Assembly: GCA_038030265.1 (NCBI GenBank) | Contig: CM075939.1 | Span: 10,769,253-10,833,252 of the forward strand | DNA from: Corythucha ciliata | Lineage: Eukaryota; Arthropoda; Insecta; Hemiptera; Tingidae | Reading direction: 5' to 3' | DNA: 64,000 nucleotides | Shown here: one piece after another, positions 46,842 through 58,395 of the stretch | Layout: each line of letters begins with the position of its first letter | Position numbering within the stretch: position 1 is the stretch's first letter | Notes under the pieces: generated by a model | The model's database searches: none | Seen by the model: the letters and a program-made list of their open reading frames with translations, nothing else | Told to the model about the DNA's origin: nothing | Made by a program: the position numbers and the translations under genes

Positions 46842-49800
46842 GTTTTACTGAAAAACGAAAAAAACAACAAAAGAACGAGTACCTACCCGACGGTAAATCC
46901 AATTAACAAAGTTGCGTTGTTTAGAAACAATAAAAACAACCTGGTGGTACGCCCTTCGTATTTATCAGGAAATTGGCTGTTCGCTCACTGGTTCCACTCT
47001 CCTTCTCTCATCAGCTTTTGGGTTCTATTTGATAAAATTCAAGACACCCCCCCCCCTTCAAAAAGAAAAACTACAGTTTAATAACAGGAATGTTTTGATC
47101 ATTTTCAATTTTCAAGGGCGCATCGAATTTGGAAAATTTATGCTTACGTTGAATTTTGGCTATTTTTGATGAAATCGTCAAATGGGTGATTCGATCTGAA
47201 CCAGATGTGGTTTACTCTGTAGTCCAGTGTGGACAATAGTCCAGGGGCGCCTACTCAAGGAGGGGGGGGGGTGGACGCCGAGACGCTAAATCACAAAAAG
47301 TCATCTGGAGGGCAATGGACGTTTTTCTTGGTGATGAGGGTGGGCGTGAGGCGTCCAGAATTCTCGAGGGGGCATGCACATTGCAAGGTGCTATCTGGAT
47401 CGGTTAGACTGGACTTCATCGCTCGCTATTAAGAAAGGGCTCTGGAACTTGCCATATCGCGAAAGTAACCGGAAACATGCTATTTCGCTGATACCGATGC
47501 CTAGAACTGAGGATGTCCTGGTTCTATGAGTGACTTTTCGGTCTCAACAATCGAACATTCGCCTACCAATCCGTGTCCTTCGACACAAGACATTCAAGGG
47601 CAAAGGAAATGGATGGGGGCGGGCCCAAATCCCAAATTTTTGTAATTAGTAGAAATGTTTATTGCATTCTTTGAAACCGAAAGATCTGCAAGTTTTGAGA
47701 TAATAGATCCCCTCCTCCCTATTTCAGACACACAGGCAATTTTGGAGTTTTACTGCAGGCACCATTTTTTATTTATTTTGTTTGTACATTCCGCTCATTT
47801 TTCTTTCGCGTCCTCACCGATCATACTCTTCGCATGCAAACACACACATACTAAAAACTTCAATGTCTCGCTCGTCTGTCCATTTTTCACCGGAGACCAC
47901 ACTGGTGCTCACCTTCCGCTTTTTATATATCCCCCTCGTCGCGACTCCCTTAACCCATCGCACTCAGCGTTCTATTGCTGCAAAAATGTTTGGTGACGGG
48001 TAGTATTGCTCGCCCGTTTTATTTTGTGCCCCAGGGTTGGCTGGATGGTGGTGAGAGTTTGTGGCGGGGGGGGGGGGTCCACAGGTTTTGCGATGGAAAG
48101 AGGATACTAGTCAAAAAGTGACGCTTTTCATCCGTGATTTGTGAGCTCTGATATTTGTAGCAGTGACTTAACAGGATTTCCGTATTTTTTTTCTTTTTAT
48201 GATGCATTGCTCTTTGTGAAGTAAAATATATACCGGCGCATATATTTGTGATCCGCCGGACAATGATATAGTGCGGAAAAGTTGAATTTACATAAAAAAA
48301 AACATTTTTTTTTTCAAATGTGAGGGATTAAGTAACACAATTATTAGGTTGACTGTCACCCTTCATTTTTGTTTGTTTTCGCTCTTGCGTTTTTATTTCA
48401 TTTTAAATCCTTCTAAAACCACGAAATTTCTGGAGCTTAAAACTCGTTTCAATTTGTTAGCCGCCCCCTCCATCCATTCAATAGCCTGATTCGTCCATCC
48501 CTTAATTTGTCGTCGATCTACCTGTTATCTCCTTTCGTCCTGCAATAAACCTGAACGTACGTATTTTCTCCCGTGTACCTCCCTCTCAATAATTGAACCA
48601 ATTTCCCCTTCCACTCGTTTCAATTAAATCCGAAATCACATTGGTGCGTTGTTAAGGCCCTTAATCGCTTCCTCCCCTGTAAAACAGTAAACCTTGTTTC
48701 ACCAGGCTCATTATCCCTTGAAAGTGACTCAAACCGAAATTGCCTCCTTTTTCCATACAGTATTGTCCTTTAAAAGAAGCTGATATGAAGATTCGTGCCT
48801 TGAAAGTGACAGTTTCACTCTTCTCTGTAACGTTCTAAACAATAACAGTTAAACCAAGTCCAGACGTCTTCTTTACACCCCCTTCCTGTCACCAGTCATA
48901 ACACAAACAATCCCATTCTATCATACTCCAACAGTATATAACAATGTAAACAATGGGTTCTGCCACCCCCCCCCCACCGCATCACATCCTCGGTGAACTC
49001 TCGCACTATTTCAAGTTATAGTGTTGCTTGAGAGGTCGATATGAAAATTAGTTAAATGTGAGTGAGTAGGTGTTGTGGCTCCCTGTTGAGAGGTAGAGGG
49101 GAGGATTGAATACAATTAGTCGAGGAGTCTTGTGAGAGATGTACGATAAATCGCGCTATAATTTTATTCGATGAGCAGCAGCAAAAAGGCTAGGAAGGAC
49201 TGACTGAGCATGAAGAGGCTTGGAAAAGGGGCAAGTGATGAACAGAATAAAAGAGAATCTTGGGTGGTACTGCGGGGGGGGGAGTAGTTTTTAATGTAAT
49301 GGTTTTGCTACAAGCACGGTGTGATGCGCATATATGGTGGGTGAAGAGAACGAGGCAAAGCTGCTAGAAACCCCATTATAAAACTCCTCTGTATTTCATT
49401 TTCCGTATGTAGTTGAAGAGAGAATAGCGTGCCCATATCTTTACGACGAGAGAGTCGAACGAAAGGTGGAGGGAGGCATTTCCACGTAGAAAAAGAGGAA
49501 ACAGAGAAAAAGGCATTCTGAGTTGGCTGTTAAATTGCCACTTGAAATGGCTAATTTCCACCTTACTCAACAGTGCTGTTGTAACTGTTTGCACTCCGAT
49601 AGCCGCGGGAGAAGATATCGCCCCATAACGAGTAATAAAAAAAAAGGCTTTTAAAACTGGATTCCTAGTGGCATTGCAAACACACCACCTCGATAGGCCG
49701 TCAAGTTAAAAACGTGGATCTCGCCCTCCTGTGTTCAGCCCCTCTAGCTATTTTTCCTTACCCTTCAATGGATCTTCGGCATGATAATAACACTTAACTT

Positions 49801-50095
49801 TGGTAAACAGTGGGACAACCAATTCTGTATGGAAAGTAGAAGGAAGAGAAGTTGCAACTAATCGAATGTGAGTGCTTTAGCCGTGGGTTCACGATCTTCT
49901 TGACGGGCTATACTTCACCTCATCGTCACTAGTCATTACATTGATATCAATCGGAAAGTGGCACAATGCATAGGTATAGCAAATTTCCCAGTCAACGAAC
50001 CGAATTCAACACAAATTAATAGTTATTATTATAGAAAAGAGAAAAGCCGTATTTTTCCACTCGAGCGCTGGGGGTTGCCTATACTAAGGTAACTT
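39373..50095. other. Long non-coding stretch
   Basis: No coding gene recognised. The sequence alternates AT-rich DNA with purine-only or pyrimidine-only blocks. Poly-C/G runs of 9-15 bases occur at 39876, 40375, 40599, 45194, 47047, 47262, 48066, 48966 and 49274, and an A30 run at about 46811-46840. A minus-strand donor-like CAGGTGAGTA at 43871-43879 has a moderately GC-rich stretch on its exon side (43877-44060) that could be an untranslated exon of the convertase; this is a guess. Confidence 0.4.
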
Positions 50096-50100
50096 TACAA

Positions 50101-50651
50101 CCGAGTGAACTCAAGGTGACTAAACTTTACTGTAGGTGCCGCAGATTTCCCCCCTGCCCATCGGTCAGGAGGGGTGGAGACTGACGTCACTAGCAGTCCT
50201 TTGCTCCCGATTGCTCACCCTAGAGCAGCAGAGGAAGTTAATTTTAAAATTGAAGTTTATGAATTCTCTAAAATCACAACGCAATAACATTTAGTAATGT
50301 ACTGGGTTCAGCGCAATGGCGGTTGGGAGTACTGCTCGTGACGTAGGTGAAGGACAGTGATCTGTGGCACCTATAGAAAATTTAGTCACCTTGGAGTGAA
50401 CTCGTCCTCCATATTGGGGTAGATAAAGTTGAAATTGTATGTGTAGGAGGGGTGCATGGAAGTCGAAATACTATATGGAGTGGTCCACGAGGCTCTTGAG
50501 GCGAGCCCAAAATATTTTTTATAACATTACACCTTAACTGAGTTCTATTGGTCGAAAGGCTGTTGCCAAGCAAATGAGTCAGCTGGGTTTCCTAGGAAGT
50601 TATTTGTAAACAAGAGAGATTATCTACCCCAAAATGGCCGTGATGTGTTCA
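50101..50651. mobile_element. Two adjoining inverted repeats (compound foldback)
   Basis: GAGTGAACTCAAGGTGACTA at about 50103 pairs with TTTAGTCACCTTGGAGTGAA near 50403. Overlapping its right end, GTGAACTCGTCCTCCATATT (50396) then GGGGTAGATA pairs with TATCTACCCCAAAATGGCCG near 50622-50651. Two MITEs side by side or one rearranged element. Confidence 0.65.
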
Positions 50652-51699
50652 CCTGGTAGTAAAGGTTCTCTAGCCTACACGAGCGAACCGAGTAGCGAGA
50701 GTTGGAAAAGGATTTTCTCTCGTGTTAATTTCTATTAACACATTAAATATTAAAATTTTTCCACAGCAGTCATTGCTATCCTAAAATAGTATTGAGTAAA
50801 AGTGAACAGATTGCGCCGTAGTCATCGTCCCACTTTTCTCTTACTAACTATTATGGGCTGAATAGTCATTATTCAACTCATATGTGTTGAATAATGAAGT
50901 TTGGAAAAATTGTGCTTATCTCTCTCATATCAGTTGAATAATATTATCATGATTCAATGGACGTAGAAAAACGCACCTTTATGCGTTTCTCTCTCTTTAC
51001 AGAACTGATCTTCTATTCTCTTTCACTAAGGTGGGAGAAAACTTATTTCAGTGTAATAGAATTGCAAATGTATTAAAAGGGATTCGAGCAGCCAGAAAAG
51101 GTACGTATATTAATTGTTAAATGTTCGTTAATACCTCGTTGAATCTAAATTCAAATCACTTGGAAAGCATAAATGCAGTTTCCAGTGAGTTCCAGGTTTT
51201 CTGAATGTTCAAGTTCCGGGATGACGGTTGATTAAAGTACCTTCTTTATGGTGTACTGGCTTCATCAGTGAACGCTTCGCACCCAGCGGGATTTTCAAGG
51301 TTTCATGGAGCATTTAAGTCAAGGTTATCAGAAGCCTCATATTGGAAGGCGGAGCCGGATTTCGGAGTTAGGCTCCTCCTTAGCCCAGCTCTTGTGAATT
51401 TTGACCGTTCAAACTCAAAACGTGACGAGGAAGAAGCTCGGAAAAGAGTCTCAATCAGCAGTGCCAGACGGGCACTATAATGTAGAGGGTTCTGGGAAAA
51501 TCAAAATTTTTACTTTTAAGTGAAAGGTTGGAGAGGGGAATGGTTGAATGGCAGAGCATGGGAGGCTGAAAGAACAGCGGTAAATAAACGCGGATTCACT
51601 AAACAATTGAGTACCTACTGCAGGATTAGCCATCCCAGAGCCCGTGGGCCAAGATATGGCCCGCTGAGCCTTTCTCAATGGCCCACCTGAGACCAAAAT

Positions 51700-52420
51700 T
51701 CAAAATAACACAAATTTGGGGCTGAAATTGAGATAAATGGATAGTTCACGGCTGATATTATTGAGAAACATCTCTGATTCCCGGACAGAAATGGGAAAAG
51801 TTAAGCTAATTCGCGGCTAAAATTAAGAAAAATACATACCTAATTCGCGAGGTACAACGTTACTTCACGGCTAAAATTGAGAAAAAGCGCTAAAATCGCG
51901 GATAAAATGTTAAATGAATAGTAATTCGCAGTTAAAATTACGAAACACTAATGCACGGATGGATTCACCAATGGTTTTTTGAAAAAGCGCTTAATTCGCG
52001 CGTAAAATTTCAAAAACATAAATTTTCGGCTTACTCAGAATGCAAGCTCTTGGGCGTAGGAGCCCAAAGGAGGCTTAGGCGCCTGCCGGGTTCAAAGCCC
52101 GGTGCCCCCGACGAGAGAAAAAAAAAAAAAAAAAAATTGGGGGTTAAGTAGATATTATTTAGCTAATTCACAGAAATAATTTGAATAAAAATGGCAGCTT
52201 CGTGGCTAAAATTAGAAAATAGCGCTAATTCACGAGTAAATTAGCGGCTAAAATAAGGAAAAACACAAATTCCTTGCAAGAAAAATCGCTAACTCTAAAA
52301 TGTAGACAAATAGCTGAAGCACCGCTGAAGTTGAGACAAATCGCTAATTTACCGATCAAATAGTGAAGAAGTGATGAAGTGGGGGAAAAATGCTAATTTG
52401 CGGTTCCTGAAGGCAACTTA
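51700..52420. repeat. Degenerate ~30-bp tandem repeat, subfamily B (second array)
   Basis: Units with (C/T)TAATTCGCGG-CTAAAATT-AGAAAAA, as at 2640-3770. The tRNA-like SINE at 52040-52136 is inserted inside it. Confidence 0.75.
52040..52136 (+). mobile_element. tRNA-like SINE with A-tail
   Basis: B-box GGTTCAAAGCC (52089-52099) in a perfect T-arm-like stem (CCGGG..CCCGG), a possible A-box TGGGCGTAGGAG near 52050, then CCCCGACGAGAG and an A19 tail (52118-52136). The tail argues for retroposition, not a tRNA gene. Different tRNA head from the 18022 copy. Confidence 0.5.
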
Positions 52421-54870
52421 ATGCGGGGCGCTGGTAAAAGATTCGCCCAGGGGCGCCAAATTTTGTAAGGCCAGCACTTCATCGAGCTGCCCCAGGGCAC
52501 ATTTTTGTTCAAATGTAAAACACTATTGTATTGTCGTTAACTAATGTTGTTGAGTGTTGATGTTATTGAACAGGCCCCCAGTGCGCGTTTTATTCAGAGC
52601 CTCACGGCCTTATGCTAAAAGATCAAACTGGTGGAAGGGGGAGGGGTTGAGAATGGGTGGCCCGCCTGAGTTCTTACAACCAGGTTTATGTCCCGCGACC
52701 AAAAAAGGTTGGCCGGCCCTGACCTACTGCCAATTCTAAGCAAGGAGTACACCAACAGGCCTGAAAACCTCCAAAAACGGGTCTACTGCCTTGTCATGAA
52801 ATTGAATGGAGGTATAATAAGCTCCACTGCAGAAATGGTCTCAGGCTGCGTGGCTGCAGGGAGCCTTGAGATGAGAGCCTCTGAAACCAAAATTTTGGCC
52901 GTCTATAATCGTAGAATGTCCCGTTATTTTCTTATTTTCCCTTCCCAGCTCACATTTTGTGTTTTTATTTGGTTGCTGAGCCTTTATATCCTTGGGATTA
53001 GCACGAAGTAATCTAGGGAATTTTTCCTTTTTCAAGATAAACTCTTATCAAAATTACCATAAAGATTACATTTGAATTTATTGCTCCGTGAATTTTTATT
53101 CTAAATTCTAATTCATGGTGAGCTAATTTATTCGCTAAATTAAAAGTTTAGCAACGCGTGACAAGAATCAGGGGACTTGTATTGCCCGAAACACATCTCG
53201 TGCTTCAAGTCGGAATTGGGTGGTGGTCAGGGAGCTTTGAAAAGTGAGACCCTCTATGATGACTAGAATGAAATATAGCGCAAAAATGTAGGAATATCGA
53301 GGTTACATGCATATTTAGTACTGATCCCCCTCCTTCGTATCGTGTTATTGCCCATGTCATTTTGTCCGCTTGAAATTTTGACCCAGTCGGTTCGAGAGAC
53401 GTGATTAGCATTCTGCTGTAAACAGTGAGAGAGAGAGAAGAGCGAGTGAGAGGAAGAGTGATGGTGATCAAGTTTACTGTTGGGGCTATGCGATATTTGA
53501 GGGACCACGTGAATTCGAGGATCCCGAAAGTATTGGAAAACGTGATTTTTCTGTCAACATTAATGATTAATTTAGACAACAATTTTTTTTATTTCCTTTT
53601 TTAGATTGACCCACTTTGTCTATCATCGCCCAACAGTGGCGGCTTGTGGCCTCTTGACGGGGTGGGGCACGTCATATTCATAAATATCATTTATTAAAAA
53701 TCACGGCGAGATAGACGATTTTGTTTATGCTTTACTTTTCAATCATAGGTTCACGAATAGGAATTCGTTGTGTAGGTAAAAGCCAGAATGCCTTGAGGGA
53801 AAAGTTCGGGCTTCGGATAAATTATTTGTTGGACAACGTGCATACACAAGCGTTCAAAAGGTATTGCCCTGCATGGCCATTTGAGAAAAACTCAATTCCG
53901 ACACCACTTGGACGTGTCGAACCACTCAGCTTTTGAATAGGTGTCTACATTTCGAGTTCCGGATGGTTTGCCTTTTCCTTTACTAGCTGTCGGCGTCAAG
54001 TTTAGAGAAGGAGTCAATTGACCAAGATTCTTGATCACAATCCTCTCGAGAAAATACCGAGAGCTTGCAGATTTTGACACTATTCATGCTAAAACTAACT
54101 TGAAACTGCGTACCTGTATTGCTGAATTAACACACTTGTTCTCCTTTATTTAAATATTAAATTTTATTGGCTGCGCACATTGAAAGACAGAACCATCTCG
54201 CACAAATCACAAAGCGCACCTCGAAGGGAAGAAAAAAAGACCGACACGACAACTAAATAAATAATACACCGACTGAAATCTAGAGAAGACCGAGAGGTTC
54301 CTTTTCCCTCCCACCACTACTAGACAACGTTTTTCTACTTCCCATACTAAACCCAGCTTAATGAAACGTCAACACCTCTACAAAGAGTTAAAGTTGTCGA
54401 ACGCTCATTCCCAGTTCCTCATAGAAATGCATTGGAGCCCCGGGTTGGTGCCCGGATTTGGTGATGAAGCGTCGAAGGGAAGGGAGGGAAATGAGCCTTT
54501 TGCGCACCCAATTTTCTGCGCGTTCGGGGCACAGCACTGGAAATATTCATTTGTCCCTTGAAATATGTGATGGTTTCTCTTCCACCGAGAACGGTTGAAT
54601 CTCCGCCTGTTGGAAGCAAAATGAGAAGGTAATTTCTGAAAATTGCAAAAAAGAAGCTAACTTTTTATTTATTTTTTCTGGAATTTATAATTTTTCTGAA
54701 GTCATTTTGCCCTTTTTTCTTTGTTTTTTTGCATATTTTTTGGGTCCAATTTTTGGTGAGGCGTGTGCCCAAATGCCCTAGTGGACGAGCCGCCTCTGTC
54801 GCCCAAAGAAAATCGAACCCCAAACACTGCCTTTCATAAAAAATTAAAATGGAAAGATTAATTAGCACAA
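52420..54870. other. Non-coding stretch
   Basis: No recognisable gene or repeat structure apart from purine-rich microsatellite-like AGAGAG at about 53428-53450. Confidence 0.45.
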
Positions 54871-54872
54871 TA

Positions 54873-56236
54873 CATATATATGTGTCGCAGGCGATTTTTA
54901 TCAAATCAGCATTTTTCTAAAAATCCTAGCCTTTTTGTAAAGCGCCGTCTTTTTGTAGAAAAATCTGTTTTTTCTCAATCTGACTGGATTATTTAGTCTT
55001 ATTACAAATAGGCTGCAGTCCTTCAGGCTCATTATCGAAGTAGCCTGCGATTACAAAAAGCCTAACTTGTCTAGGCTCTTTGTAGAGAGGCTTTACTCGT
55101 TTCGCCGTATTGTGTTACACCCAGCCTACTAACTGGTAGTAGTAGTAGGTTAGAAGCTACCTTGACTGAAAGGACAATTTACGCCAAAGTTATGAAAGCT
55201 TCATAAGTACCAAAAATCGTCATGGAAGGCTTCCATTGAGGACGCCTTGACAACAGGAGGAACGTTCATAAATACGGCAGCCCCTACCCTAATAGTTCAA
55301 GAGCTGGCGACAGTTCTATTCAACTGGAAGAACATTTGTCCTATTTGACACATTTTGGGGGGAGGAATACGAATTAGTGCGTCTGCCTAGGGCATTTGCC
55401 CTCAGCGGCCAGTCAAATTCCCTAAATTTGGGATATGAAATTATCCGAAAGAACAGTCTTGTAACTGTCTAATTCGTGAGGTTTTTAGAAGCTTCTGCCT
55501 GGAGCATTAGCCCTCAATGGCCAGTTTCATCACTATGTTCTACCGGTTAGATTAATGTCCCAAATTTGGAGAAAAAAGTCTCCTTCAGATCGTGGGAAAT
55601 AAATCTGAAAGCTCGGGGAGGGGGTCCGGACCCGGTGGACCCCCCCCCCCTTGGCTACTTGCCTGGGCAGGCAAATGCCCCTGGATGCGGTCATTTTCGT
55701 ATTCGACACCATAAAACTTACCGAATGAGACAGTTACATGAATAAGTATGTCAGGTTTATTTTTGGTCCACATTTTTAAGGAATTTGACGGGCCTCTGAG
55801 GGCAAGTACCCCTGGCAGAAGCTCATATTCATATTCAGCCAGAAAAAACCTAACGAAAGGGAGAAGTTTGAGGACTATGTTTTTCCGGTTGAACGGGACT
55901 GTCGCCAGCTCTCGGTCAGCACAACGTACTAATTTTGTCAGCGTTGTATTTCAGTATTGATTTATTTTGCACTTTTCTACAAAATGAGCGGTTCGATTCA
56001 GGAGGTGTTTTTTTTAACTTTCTTCACAAAAAGGCTGTTAATTATTCAGTCTTATTGTAACAAGTACTTTAGGTTCGCAAAGAGCCTGAAATCCCTCATC
56101 CTGCTTGTAATAAGGCTAAAATGGTCCAGGCTGATTGAGATAAAACATATTTTTCTACAAAAAGGCGGCGTTTTATAAAAAGGCTAGGATTTTTAGAAGA
56201 AGACTGATTCGACAAAAATCCTGCGACATATATATT
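54873..56236. mobile_element. Foldback element, about 1.36 kb, TATATGTCGCAGG-type ends
   Basis: TATATATGTGTCGCAGG at 54875 pairs with CCTGCGACATATATA ending at 56234. Arms share AAAAATCCTAGCCTTTTT and CTTTTTGTAGAAAAAT, and inner segments also pair: AGAGCTGGCGACAGT (55302) against ACTGTCGCCAGCTCT (55899). A motif TGCC..GGGCATTTGCCCTCA.. GGCCAGT recurs about four times inside (55389, 55499, 55665, 55790) in both orientations. No protein is visible; an 11-C run sits at 55640-55650. Confidence 0.75.
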
Positions 56237-57567
56237 ATATCAGTGTAAACAAATTAAGTTAGGTGTTGTATTTTCATTCTCGCAGAAAGTTCCATCTTTC
56301 TTCCTCCTCCCCTCTGCCACTAACTATCACTTCTTTAGTTTCCAACTTCACTCGAAACCACTTTTCCATTTTCTGCTTAATTTCCGAATAATACATTTAT
56401 CACAAAATGAGAGATGATCTTGCTCCACTTCCCTTCTTCCTACTCCCCCAGCTTCATACCAAACCAAAGCCCCCGCCGCGCCGTACTTTCCTTTTTAGTT
56501 TCCTTCCACTCGCTCTTGTTATAATCTTAAATTGGAATTCTTGGTAGAAGGTGGTGTGAGAATCTGCGTTACAAGAATTTGAGCCTCCGACGGAACGCTT
56601 GGGAGGGTAAGATGAGTTGAGAGAATTGAAAATAAGGTTTAAAGAGTTAGTGAGTGAGAAAGTTGTATGGGAATGACAGATTTTCCTTGATTGCACGAAA
56701 AGCTCTCATCTTCAACCACGGAATGAATATTTGATTTTTTTTGCAGAAACCCCGCCTTTCATAGTCAGTTGCTAGAGCAATTTACCAATATTGACCAAGT
56801 CGGATGTGAGTACGAATTTTGTCGCAGTCCAGAATCTACATTCATCGGACTAATAGCGTTTTCTATGATATATTTTTTCATTTTTATCCGTTCTCATGTA
56901 TAACATCATAAAAACCAACGGCAATTAACTTTAGCCCATATACACTGTCCTCTTTTCCTGCACTCTCTTCCGTATTTGTATTTTTGTACACTAAAAAGTT
57001 ATCAATTCCGAAATTGTCTGTCTCACCCCCCACACACACGACACACACCGTACGTGTTTCAAATTAATCACTTTAAACAAGGAAACTCCTCGGCCTTAAT
57101 TTATAGACTTGTTTCGTTAAAGTTGCTCTACCAGCGTTTCAATGTTGTCGAAGTGTTCGATGGCGGGAGGGGGTCCAAAAAAGGGAGAGGACGCATAGGG
57201 AATTGTAAGGGACTCTAACGGGGAAGGTTAAAAGGATGAATAGTTCGTGTAAGGGTTTGTGAAAAGGTCGTTGGAAGGGGGTGTGGGAGGGTGAACGAAA
57301 AAGACTCACTGAATGGTTAATCGATTCCCCTCTGTTAGGAACTCTCCAGCTTCCACATCTCGGTTTAAGTTCAGCAGAGTTCGAAAGGACGAGTTTTTCG
57401 TTTACACTTATCTGTACTAACAGTATAAAATTGGTTGGTGGTGGGGAGGGGTGTTTTTGGAACAGTCCAGAAATAAGCATACCGCTCCCCACCATCCCTT
57501 TTTAATACTCAACCGCTATAATGTTTATCTTATTCATTGATGGTTCCCCAGTTAACGTCTAATTCCA
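56237..57567. other. Non-coding stretch
   Basis: Nothing recognised. Open frames here are short and unremarkable. Confidence 0.45.
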
Positions 57568-58395
57568 TACAGAGTGTTTCAGAATAACTTTTTAAAAAAT
57601 TGGGGCAAATCTGATTTGCGATCGAAAAGACGAAATAAACCATATCCCGGAACGCATTATTTTTCCAGCTATGATTTTTCAAACGCTTTTAATTGATTAC
57701 GTCACTTTTGGCAATAAAATGCGATTTGGCCATTTACCCAAACATTGGTAATTGCCAAACTTTTGGCAAATTCTGGCGCCAGATTCGAAAAGAGCACACT
57801 TTTTTCTGATAAGGGTGGCCATTTTCGAGAGAATTATTCCTTTTTTTGCAGCTCAAAGTTGGGATTTCAGGAGATTTTCAATCTTTGCAGATAAGTGAAC
57901 CACGTGCATACTAAATCATGTCGCAGGACAATCGAAATTCCAGGAAATCTTCTTCAAGGTGTCTTCTTTAAAATAAGATATTACAGCTTTTTCATTTCAT
58001 TTCGACAAATGTTCAGAATTTGATCATTTTTCCTGTAAAAGTACCATGCATAAGTAGTGATTCACTTATCTGCAAAAATTATAAACTGCTCTGGAAATCC
58101 CAACTTTGAGCTGCTGTAGTGGACACGAAAAAGGAACAATTCTCTCGGAAATGGCCACCCCTATCAGAAAGAAGTGTGCTCTTTTCGAATCTTGCACCAG
58201 AATTTGCCAAAAGTTCGCTTGAAAATGACTAAATCGAATTTTATTGCAAAAAGTGACGTATGCCTTTAAAAACGTTTAAAAAATCATATCTGGAAGAATA
58301 TTGCGTTCTTGACTATGGTGTATTTCGTCTTTTCGATCACAAATCAGGTTTACTTTCACCCAATTTTTTAAAAAGTTATTCTGAAACACCCTGTA
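57568..58395. mobile_element. Foldback element, TACAGGGTGTTTC ends
   Basis: TACAGAGTGTTTCAGAATAA at 57568 pairs with TTATTCTGAAACACCCTGTA ending at 58395. Arms of about 350-400 bp meet almost directly; shared blocks include ATCGAAAAGACGAAAT, AGTGTGCTCTTTTCGAAT and CTCAAAGTTGGGATTTC. Same end family as 37657-38493 but different internal sequence. Confidence 0.85.
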
